Part shown: in pieces, positions 58,314-64,000 of the stretch
Position numbering within the stretch: position 1 is the stretch's first letter
Layout of the letters: each line of letters begins with the position of its first letter
Assembly (NCBI RefSeq): GCF_900111175.1
Contig: NZ_FOGI01000001.1
Coordinates: 730,194-794,193, forward strand
Length of the DNA stretch: 64,000 nucleotides
Source of the DNA: Actinokineospora terrae
GTDB taxonomy: Bacteria > Actinomycetota > Actinomycetes > Mycobacteriales > Pseudonocardiaceae
Reading direction: 5' to 3'
The notes under the pieces: model-generated
What the model was told of the DNA's origin: nothing
The model's input: the letters and a program-made list of their open reading frames with translations, nothing else
Databases searched by the model: none
Program-made: the position numbers and the translations under genes

Positions 58314-58394
58314 TGGTCTACCGACGTTGAAAATTCTCGGGCTTTCCCGGCCGCTGGCGGTGGACAACTGCCGGGCCGGGCGGGTAACGCCTGG

Positions 58395-59372
58395 TCAGAT
58401 CGCGTGGGCGACCAGTACGCGGGGGCTGCCTGGCAGCGCGATGACCTCGCGCGCCGCCCAGCCGGTCGCCGCCAGCCAGCCGCGGACCTCGGCCTCGGGG
58501 TAGACCACTGTTCCGTCGATGACGAAGTACTCGCCCGCGTGCAGGCCGTCGATCGCGCGCTGGCGCTCGTCGTCGTCGAGGAAGAAGTCGAGCAGCAGCA
58601 GGGTCGCGCCGTCGCTCGCGGCCGCGCGCGCGTTGGCCAGGATCGCCTGGTTCTGCTCGGCGGTGAACCGGTGGATGACGTGGTTGACCATGACGATGTC
58701 GTGGTCGCCGCCGGGTGCGGCGGTCTCGGTGGGGGCGGGCTCGACGCTCGCGCGGTCGGCGAAGCCCGCCGCGGCCACGGCGTCGACGATGGCCTGCTCG
58801 AAGTCGGGCGCGAAGACGAACTTGACGGTCAGCTCGGCGTTGGCCCGCAGCGCGCCCAGGGCGAACTCGGGGGACAGGCCGCCCAGGTCGAGCATCGACT
58901 TGTAGGGGGTGAAGTCGAAGCCGCGGGCCAGCATCGCCGCGTGCAGCGCGTTGTAGCGCATGACGCCCGCCATGAAGGTGCCCCAGCGGGCCTCGTCCAT
59001 CTGCAGCTCGCCCGGCGTGGTGGTGTCGACGCTCTTGTCGAACTGCAGCCAGTGGCCGTAGCTGATGTCGTTGAGGAAGGTGAGGAACGGCGCGAGGTCG
59101 GTGTCGCCGCTACCGGCGAGGAACGCGGCGGAGTCGTCGGCCAGGGAGTACTTGCCGTCGACGCGGTCGAGCAGGCCCTTGCCGTTCATCGCGTCGGCCA
59201 GGATGCGGACCATCCGCTCGCTGACGCCGGTGGTCTCCGCCAGCTCCGCCGCGGTGCGCGGGCCGTCGGCCAGCGCCGGGAACAGCCCGATCCGCGACGC
59301 GGCGAACAACTGCTTGGCGCCCATGTAGCCGATCGCGATGTCGACGATGCGGTCAGGGGTGGGTGCGGTCAT
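58395..59372 (-). CDS. COMT-like O-methyltransferase
   Basis: A 325-residue methyltransferase of the hydroxyneurosporene/acetylserotonin O-MT type. The N-terminal winged-helix part (residues 15-95; A-A-S-R-I-G-L-F near 24-31, A-A-E-L-A-E-T-T-G-V-S) precedes a SAM domain with M-L-D-L-G-G-L-S near 160-167. There the canonical G-x-G-x-G is changed to G-G-L-S-P-E, a weak motif I, so SAM binding should be tested. V-N-H-V-I-H-R-F-T near 230 supplies the catalytic-histidine region. ATG follows GAGGAG. It is divergent from the SDR across 281 bp with two operator-like sites. Substrate unknown. Confidence 0.83.
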   Translation of the reverse strand: MTAPTPDRIVDIAIGYMGAKQLFAASRIGLFPALADGPRTAAELAETTGVSERMVRILADAMNGKGLLDRVDGKYSLADDSAAFLAGSGDTDLAPFLTFLNDISYGHWLQFDKSVDTTTPGELQMDEARWGTFMAGVMRYNALHAAMLARGFDFTPYKSMLDLGGLSPEFALGALRANAELTVKFVFAPDFEQAIVDAVAAAGFADRASVEPAPTETAAPGGDHDIVMVNHVIHRFTAEQNQAILANARAAASDGATLLLLDFFLDDDERQRAIDGLHAGEYFVIDGTVVYPEAEVRGWLAATGWAAREVIALPGSPRVLVAHAI

Positions 59373-59436
59373 GGACTGCTCCTCGCAAAGGGGGTGGTGG
59401 GTTCGCCCGAGCCTGGTGCGCTGACGGGGAGAGTGG

Positions 59437-59479
59437 TTAGTCTATGTACGTAGACTAAAAACGCCAGCCCGGCAGTCAA
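59437..59479 (-). promoter_or_regulatory. Methyltransferase promoter with the best copy of the TetR-type palindrome
   Basis: TAGTCTATGTACGTAGACTA, flanked by a further T and A, is a 22-bp palindrome (59437-59458) with a single mismatched pair. On the minus strand TTGACT (59474-59479 complement), a 16-bp spacer and TAGTCT make a sound promoter, so the palindrome covers the -10 and the start site, a classic repressor position. It lies 65 bp upstream of the methyltransferase ATG. Confidence 0.7.
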
Positions 59480-59605
59480 GGGTCTTTGGTGCCCGGCGAG
59501 GTAACAAGATGTCAAGGTTGCGTAACGTCCCGGTCACGTGCGGAATATCGCCCGTTGGCGAACAACAGCCGGTAGTCGGTCCGGTACCGGCGTGACCGGG
59601 GCAAA

Positions 59606-59624
59606 TGTCTACGCACGTATATTC
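59606..59624 (+). promoter_or_regulatory. Operator-like site and -10 upstream of the SDR gene
   Basis: TGTCTACGCACGTATATTCA matches the methyltransferase palindrome over GTCTAYGYACGTA. TATATT (59618-59623) is a plausible -10 for the SDR gene whose ATG is 30 bp on. A clear -35 is not visible at standard spacing. Confidence 0.5.
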
Positions 59625-59653
59625 ATGGTCCGGTCAGTCGAGAGGAACCCACG

Positions 59654-60376
59654 ATGACTTCTGCGCGCACCGTCCTGGTCACCGGGGGAGCGGGCGGCAT
59701 CGGCCGCGCGATCGCCACCGCGTTCTCCGCCCTGGGTGATGACGTCGTCATCGCCGACCTCGCAGGCGTCGAGGAAGCCGCCGCCGACCTCGGCGTGCGC
59801 GGCGTGACCCTCGACATCACCGACGAGCCCTCGATCACCGCCGCCCTCGCCGAGGTCGGCGAGGTGGACGTGCTGGTCAACAACGCGGGCATCCTGACCG
59901 TGCACGGCGCCCTGCTGGAACTGCCTGCCGCCGACCTGCTCAAGATCCTCCAGGTCAACGTCCACGGCACCTTCCTCACCACCCAGCACGTTGCCCGCCG
60001 CATGGTCGCCAGGGGCCAGGGCGGCACCATCGTCAACCTGTCCTCCATCGGCGGCCGCCAACCCACCCCCGGCATGGGCGGCTACGAGAGCAGCAAGGCC
60101 GCTGTGGACGCGTTGACCAGGTGGGCGGCCATCGAACTGGCCCCGCACGGCATCCGGGTCAACGCGGTGGCCCCCGGGCCTGTGCTGACCCCGATGCTGG
60201 CCCTCGGCCTTCCGGAGGGTTCCCCTGCTCGTGAGGCCTGGGTGAGCCGCATCCCGCTCCGCCAGCTGGCGCCGGTTGAGCAGGTTGCCGCCGCTGCGGT
60301 CTTCCTGGCAGGGCCTTCTGCTGCCCACATCACGGGTGTCAGCCTGCCGGTGGACGGCGGCCAACTACTGGTGTAG
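59654..60376 (+). CDS. Classical short-chain dehydrogenase/reductase
   Basis: A 240-residue classical SDR: T-G-G-A-G-G-I-G-R-A-I-A near residues 10-21 (cofactor), D-L near 36 (NAD preference), N-N-A-G near 75-78, the catalytic serine in N-L-S-S-I-G-G near 128 and Y-E-S-S-K (Tyr/Lys) near 143-147. All catalytic residues are present. It interconverts a hydroxyl and a carbonyl; substrate unknown. ATG follows GAGAGGA. It lies in the TetR-linked group and is divergent from the O-methyltransferase. Confidence 0.93.
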   Translation: MTSARTVLVTGGAGGIGRAIATAFSALGDDVVIADLAGVEEAAADLGVRGVTLDITDEPSITAALAEVGEVDVLVNNAGILTVHGALLELPAADLLKILQVNVHGTFLTTQHVARRMVARGQGGTIVNLSSIGGRQPTPGMGGYESSKAAVDALTRWAAIELAPHGIRVNAVAPGPVLTPMLALGLPEGSPAREAWVSRIPLRQLAPVEQVAAAAVFLAGPSAAHITGVSLPVDGGQLLV

Positions 60377-60427
60377 ACCCACCACCCCGAAGGCCCCAAC
60401 AAGCCCCCTCGGGCGCGCCCCCAAACG

Positions 60428-60535
60428 ACGTTGGCCAACCACCCGGCCCTCACAGACGTTGGCCCCAATGCACCCCTCACGGGCGTTGGCCGACAAACTG
60501 CCCCTCTCAGACGTTGGCCGAACCGCGCTCCTCGG
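60428..60535 (+). repeat. 27-28-bp tandem repeat array, four units
   Basis: Units begin ACGTTGGCC (60428, 60456, 60511) or GCGTTGGCC (60483) and end CTCACAG, CTCACGG, CTCTCAG and CTCGG. Spacings are 28, 27 and 28 bp. A weaker fifth copy may precede it at about 60390-60425. The array starts 50 bp after the SDR stop. Similar short degenerate arrays are scattered between genes of some Pseudonocardiaceae; function unknown. Confidence 0.75.
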
Positions 60536-60554
60536 AGTCGCTGGTGCCAAGCCG

Positions 60555-60699
60555 GCTCGATGGGGTGGACTTGTTTTGTGTGGGGGAGCAGTGCCCGTAG
60601 CGTCGTCCACGCGGCAGGGCCTGCTTTTCGGCCCCTGCTTTGTGGTTCTGCCACGGGTGCTGTCGGGGCCCCGCGCAAAACGAGTCCACCGCATCGAGC
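60555..60699 (+). ncRNA. 145-nt fold-back element (candidate structured RNA or MITE-like repeat)
   Basis: The 31-nt arms 60555-60585 and 60669-60699 pair along their whole length with one true mismatch and three T:G positions. Inside, GCAGTGCCCGT pairs with ACGGGTGCTGT (11 bp, three G.U), then CCAC with GTGG, then GCAGGGCC with GGCCCCTGC around TGCTTTTC. In each outer wobble the T is in the left arm and the G in the right arm, so only the plus-strand RNA keeps the pairing. The element is less G+C-rich than its surroundings (TTGTTTTG). No ORF is evident. The 60700-60940 stretch beyond it holds two TGTGGATG sites (60872, 60891) and nothing else I can support. Confidence 0.6.
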
Positions 60700-60945
60700 A
60701 AAGCTCGTAACTCGCGCCCGGGCCAATGCCGAAGGCGAGGTCTGTTCGTCGACGCCGCAGGCGAGACCGAGAGCCGGAACACCCTCAGCTCAAGATCAAA
60801 CCCACCACGGCAGCCCCCGATACACAGCCTACCGAGATCCCCCCAAGCCTCTGAAGCCCCAACTCGCCCCCTGTGGATGGCTCACCCCCCTGTGGATGAC
60901 CCCCGGCGACCGTTCACCCCGCTCCAAACCCGCTGTGGCGAGCCT

Positions 60946-60976
60946 CTCGACTTTTTTATCGACAGACGTAGACTAA
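60946..60976 (+). promoter_or_regulatory. Promoter and operator of the ADH-AKR-hydrolase operon
   Basis: CTCGAC (60946-60951), a 17-bp spacer with a T-run, and TAGACT (60969-60974) form a good housekeeping promoter. ACGTAGACTAA (60966-60976) is identical to the right half of the methyltransferase palindrome and overlaps the -10, so the same regulator should act here. Confidence 0.65.
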
Positions 60977-61026
60977 CCAGCACTGGGATGGCCGGTGTGC
61001 GCCTCCCGGGTATCGGAAGGAGTGCG

Positions 61027-62133
61027 ATGACCGTCCCCACCTCCACCCGCGCGGCGGTGCTGATCGAGCACGGCAAGCCGCTGCACCTCACTGAACTTCC
61101 GCTGCCGTCAGAGGTGGAGCCGGGGGCCGCGTTGGTGCGGGTCTCGTGCGCCACCCTGTGCGGTACGGATGTGGAGATCTGGTCGGGGAAGATGAGCTTC
61201 CCCGGCATGCTGCCCATGGTGCTCGGCCACGAGATGGTCGGCGAGGTCGTCGCCGTTGGGGCGGGTACCCGGGACGCGCTGGGGCGGGAGATCGCCGTGG
61301 GGCAGCGGATCGGGTGGTCGGAGTCCACCTGCGGTGAGTGTTACGGCTGTGTCGTGCTGCGGGAGCCGGTTGCCTGCTCCAAGCGCGGTTACGGGTTCCT
61401 GCAGCGCTCCGACGTGCCCCCGTATGCCACCGCGGGCCTGTCCGAGTACGCCTACGTCGTCCCCCGCGCCGCCAAGTTGCTGCTCCCCGACGCCGTGCCC
61501 AGCACCTGGGCCGCGATGGCCGGGTGTGCGGCGAAGACCGTGCTCAGGGCGTTCACCTACGTCGGTGGACTTACCGGCAAGCAGGTCGTCGTGCAGGGAT
61601 CCGGCGCGCTCGGGATCTTCGCCACCGCGGTCGCGCACATCTCCGGGGCGGCGAAGGTCATCACGGTCGGCGCGCCCGAGTCGCGGTTGACGCTCGCGGG
61701 GGAGTTCGGGGCCGACGCGGTCGTCGACATCTCGCTGGGGTCCGATGGCATCGTCGAGCGGGTCCGCGAGCTCACCGGCGGCCACGGCGCCGACCTGGTG
61801 CTCGACTTCGCGGGTGCCCCCACCGTCGGCCCCGAGGCGGTGGCGATGGCCGCGCAGCGCGGGCAGGTCGTCATCGTCGGCACCACCGGGCCGGTCTCCG
61901 CGCCGCTGCCGCTGGGCACCGTGATGGGCAAGGAGCTCACCATCTCCGGATCGCTCAACGGCGACATCTCCGACTACCACCGGGCGATCGAGTTCTTCGG
62001 CGCCTTCGCCGACCGGTTCCCCTGGGACCGGCTCTTCGGCACCCCGGTCGGCCTCTCGGCCGCCTCCGACCGGATCGAGGCCATGCACCGGCTCGACGAG
62101 GTCAAGGCCGTCATCGACCCCCGTCTCCCCTGA
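61027..62133 (+). CDS. Zinc-dependent medium-chain alcohol dehydrogenase
   Basis: A 368-residue MDR-family dehydrogenase. C-A-T-L-C-G-T-D near residues 38-45 gives the catalytic zinc cysteine, G-H-E-M-V-G-E-V near 64-71 the histidine/glutamate, and C-G-E-C-Y-G-C followed by a later cysteine near 105-122 the structural zinc site. Q-G-S-G-A-L-G near 190-196 binds NAD(P). ATG at 61027 follows GGAAGGAG; the 129 upstream codons of the open frame cover repeats and promoter and are not coding. First gene of an operon with the aldo/keto reductase (19-bp gap) and an alpha/beta hydrolase. The alcohol substrate is unknown. Confidence 0.93.
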   Translation: MTVPTSTRAAVLIEHGKPLHLTELPLPSEVEPGAALVRVSCATLCGTDVEIWSGKMSFPGMLPMVLGHEMVGEVVAVGAGTRDALGREIAVGQRIGWSESTCGECYGCVVLREPVACSKRGYGFLQRSDVPPYATAGLSEYAYVVPRAAKLLLPDAVPSTWAAMAGCAAKTVLRAFTYVGGLTGKQVVVQGSGALGIFATAVAHISGAAKVITVGAPESRLTLAGEFGADAVVDISLGSDGIVERVRELTGGHGADLVLDFAGAPTVGPEAVAMAAQRGQVVIVGTTGPVSAPLPLGTVMGKELTISGSLNGDISDYHRAIEFFGAFADRFPWDRLFGTPVGLSAASDRIEAMHRLDEVKAVIDPRLP

Positions 62134-62152
62134 CCCCGTAGGAGCACCCACC

Positions 62153-63106
62153 GTGTCCGTCCTCCCCCGCCGCCGCCTCGGGAACACCGAGCTGGAGGTC
62201 TCCGCCCTGTCCATCGGCTCCTGGCACACCTACGACCGGATGGACTTCGCCGACGCCGTCGCGATGGTCCGCACCGCCGTCGCCGCCGGGATCAACCTGT
62301 TCGACGTCGGCGTCTACGGCTTCCCCGGCATGCCGCCGGTGTTCACCGACGTCATCTGGAGCGCGATGATGCGCGCCTCCGGCATCCCCCGCGAGGAGTA
62401 CCTCGTCTCGGCGAAGCTGTGGCTGGAGGGCTTCGGCGACGAGGGCTTCCGCCCACAGCTGGAGAACGCCTTCCTGCGCGGCGGCTTCGACGTCGCCGAC
62501 CTGGTGATCCTCGGCGACATCCGGCGCGACGACATCGTCCTGGAAGACCTCGTCGACGACCTCGCCACCCTCAAGAAGGCCGGGCTCATCCGCGCCTGGG
62601 GCGTCAACAACTGGTCGGCGACCAACATCCGCCGCCTCCAGGAGATCGCCGCCGAGCGCGGGGTCGACGGCCCCGAGATCGCGCAGCTCAAGTACAGCAT
62701 CGGCCGCCGGTCCATCCCGGACGGCGAGCCGTTCGCCGCGCTGTTCGACGACGGCTTCAGCATGCAGGCTTCCGACGTGCTGGAGGGCGGTCTGCTCGCC
62801 GGGTCGACCACCGGCCGCGAGGTCGGCCGCGACCCCGGCGGCGTCCAGGCCAAGATCCGCGACAACGCCCCCGCCGTCGCCGAGGTCGCAGCCAAGCTGG
62901 GCACCAGCGCCGCCCGCCTCGCCGTCGCCTTCACCCTGACCCACCCGGCCAACGTCACCACCCTGTTCGGCGCGACCAAGCAGTCGCAGCTCGCCGACAA
63001 CCTGGCCGCCGTCGACCTCGTCGAGCAGGTCGGCCGCGAGGAGCTGCGCGCGCTCGTCGAGCCGTTCTGGTTCGACCGCGGCGTGGTGGACCCGGAGGGC
63101 CCGTGA
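62153..63106 (+). CDS. Aldo/keto reductase-fold protein lacking the catalytic histidine
   Basis: A 317-residue TIM-barrel protein of the aldo/keto reductase family: R-R-L-G-N-T-E-L-E-V-S-A opening, L-V-S-A-K-L-W (lysine near 88) and the C-terminal cofactor strand T-T-L-F-G-A-T-K near 275. The usual D-x4-Y pair is shortened to F-D-V-G-V-Y-G, and the position of the catalytic histidine in the fourth strand reads L-V-I-L-G-D-I-R. A normal hydride-transfer mechanism is therefore doubtful; it may be a KCNAB-like or otherwise altered member. GTG start with GTAGGAG upstream. Its stop overlaps the next GTG (GTGA). Confidence 0.85.
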   Translation: MSVLPRRRLGNTELEVSALSIGSWHTYDRMDFADAVAMVRTAVAAGINLFDVGVYGFPGMPPVFTDVIWSAMMRASGIPREEYLVSAKLWLEGFGDEGFRPQLENAFLRGGFDVADLVILGDIRRDDIVLEDLVDDLATLKKAGLIRAWGVNNWSATNIRRLQEIAAERGVDGPEIAQLKYSIGRRSIPDGEPFAALFDDGFSMQASDVLEGGLLAGSTTGREVGRDPGGVQAKIRDNAPAVAEVAAKLGTSAARLAVAFTLTHPANVTTLFGATKQSQLADNLAAVDLVEQVGREELRALVEPFWFDRGVVDPEGP

Positions 63107-64000
63107 TCACCGACCCCACGAGCGAGGACTCCGCCGTGACCCACACCCCCGTCCCGTTCGACCCGGACATCGAGGGCGCGCTCGCCCGGATCGTCATGCC
63201 GGACGCCCCGCCGTTCACCCCGGAGACCATCCCCGGGATGCGCGCGGGGATGGCCGCGATGTTCCCGCCCGCCGCGGAGGCCGTCGGTGACGCCCCGGTC
63301 GACGTCGTCGAGCGCACCATCCCCGGCCCGGACGGCGCGCCGGACCTGGAGATCACCATCATCTCCCCGCGCGAGCTGGTCGGCACCGTGCCCGGCCTCT
63401 ACAACATCCACGGCGGCGGCATGATGGTCGGCCACCGCAACATGGACGTCGGCAGGCTGCTGGCCCTCGTGCTGGAGCTGGGCGTCGTCGCCGTCAACGT
63501 CGAGTACCGGCTCGCCCCCGAGCACCCGCACCCCGCGCCGGTCGAGGACTGCTACGCCGGGCTCGTGTGGATGGCCGACAACGCCGCCGAGCTGGGCGTC
63601 GACCCCGACCGCATCGTCGTCATGGGCGGCAGCGCGGGCGGCGGCCTGTCCGCGGGCGTCGCCCTGCTTGCCCGCGACCGCGGCGGCCCCGCGCTCGCCG
63701 GTCAGCTGCTGCTGTGCCCGATGATCGACGACACCAACACCACCGTCGCCAGCCACCAGTACCGCGGCATCGGCACCTGGACCCGCGAGTCCAACCTGGC
63801 GGGCTGGCGGTCGCTGCTCGGCGACGCGGTCGGCACCGACGCGGTGTCCCCGTACGCCGCGCCCACCCGCGCCACCGACCTGTCCGGCCTGCCGCCCGCG
63901 TTCATCGAGGTGGGCAGCGCCGAGCCGTTCCGCGACGAGGACACCCAGTACGCGCTGCGCATCTGGGCGACAGGCGGCCAGGCCGAGCTGCACGTGTGGA
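63103..64000 (+). CDS. HSL-family alpha/beta hydrolase (partial, runs off the window)
   Basis: The open frame reaches the right edge after 299 codons without a stop. It shows the hormone-sensitive-lipase signature Y-N-I-H-G-G-G near residues 102-108 (oxyanion hole), E-Y-R-L-A-P-E-H-P near 137-145 and the nucleophile elbow V-V-M-G-G-S-A-G-G near 173-181. The acid and histidine should follow beyond or near the edge (P-A-F-I-E-V-G-S-A-E-P near 265 precedes the aspartate). An esterase for short acyl esters is expected. GTG at 63103 overlaps the reductase stop (GTGA), so it is the third gene of the ADH operon. Confidence 0.9.
   Translation, partial: MITDPTSEDSAVTHTPVPFDPDIEGALARIVMPDAPPFTPETIPGMRAGMAAMFPPAAEAVGDAPVDVVERTIPGPDGAPDLEITIISPRELVGTVPGLYNIHGGGMMVGHRNMDVGRLLALVLELGVVAVNVEYRLAPEHPHPAPVEDCYAGLVWMADNAAELGVDPDRIVVMGGSAGGGLSAGVALLARDRGGPALAGQLLLCPMIDDTNTTVASHQYRGIGTWTRESNLAGWRSLLGDAVGTDAVSPYAAPTRATDLSGLPPAFIEVGSAEPFRDEDTQYALRIWATGGQAELHVW

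Noticed and set aside
60555..60699. Intact insertion sequence
   Set aside because: No transposase frame fits in 145 bp and no target duplication is evident. At most it is a non-autonomous element.
60640..61026. N-terminal extension of the alcohol dehydrogenase
   Set aside because: The frame is open, but this DNA contains half of the fold-back element and the promoter. The ATG at 61027 has a strong ribosome site and the domain starts there.

Overview
The window is a gene-dense stretch (roughly 70% G+C or more) of an actinomycete chromosome, most probably a filamentous Pseudonocardiaceae-type organism. Supporting signs are the frequent GTG starts, four-base ATGA/GTGA stop-start overlaps, a SigC-type ECF sigma factor, class I ribonucleotide reductase under a cobalamin riboswitch, a single-chain acyl-CoA carboxylase of about 1,830 residues, and -10 hexamers of the form TAGACT. 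Genus is inference. I saw no rRNA, tRNA, CRISPR array, intact insertion sequence or PKS/NRPS gene.

Layout. 1-0.9 kb: start of a WrbA-like flavoprotein and a DsbA-fold oxidoreductase. 1.45-13.6 kb: a compact biosynthetic cluster. A dedicated aspartate kinase, a GriI-type C7N aldolase and a GriH-type cyclase should supply 3-amino-4-hydroxybenzoate (3,4-AHBA). Around them lie an FAD/NAD(P) protein, an O-methyltransferase, an adenylate-forming ligase, a VOC protein, two atypical SDRs and an FAD oxidase. Three transcription units share one palindrome 81-87 bp upstream of their start codons. 14.1-19.6 kb: the fused carboxylase. 19.7-22.1 kb: an orphan LQRxxGN-motif protein with membrane segments. 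22.2-26 kb: NrdR-box-like sites, B12 riboswitch and nrdAB. 26.4-27.7 kb: sigC and a zinc-finger membrane anti-sigma protein. 27.9-34.2 kb: a sugar epimerase, a GT-C-like membrane protein and a tightly overlapped GT2/DUF2064/methyltransferase/molybdoprotein operon. 34.2-39.6 kb: a COG5610-type HAD protein and a SpoIIE-phosphatase/MEDS-kinase pair.

39.7-49.2 kb: a P450, methyltransferase, fold-type-II PLP enzyme and ATP-grasp ligase next to a complete FecCD-type importer, a second methyltransferase and an MFS exporter. This reads as a small NRPS-independent metallophore system. 49.2-50.7 kb: an ECF sigma factor with a probable membrane regulator. 51-64 kb: a TetR regulator, an oligopeptide ABC importer, two hydrolases, an O-methyltransferase, an SDR, an alcohol dehydrogenase and an aldo/keto reductase. 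Several promoters here carry the same GTCTACG/CGTAGAC operator.

The intergenic DNA is unusually structured. Three copies of one element (DnaA-box-like sites, a TAGACT hexamer, a G/C hairpin core) lie at about 1.2, 26.1 and 51.9 kb, each just beyond the 3' end of a minus-strand gene. A ten-unit 19-bp tandem array lies at 52.0-52.2 kb, a four-unit 27-28-bp array at 60.4-60.5 kb, and a 145-nt near-perfect fold-back at 60.55-60.70 kb whose arm differences are mostly G.U-compatible on the plus strand.
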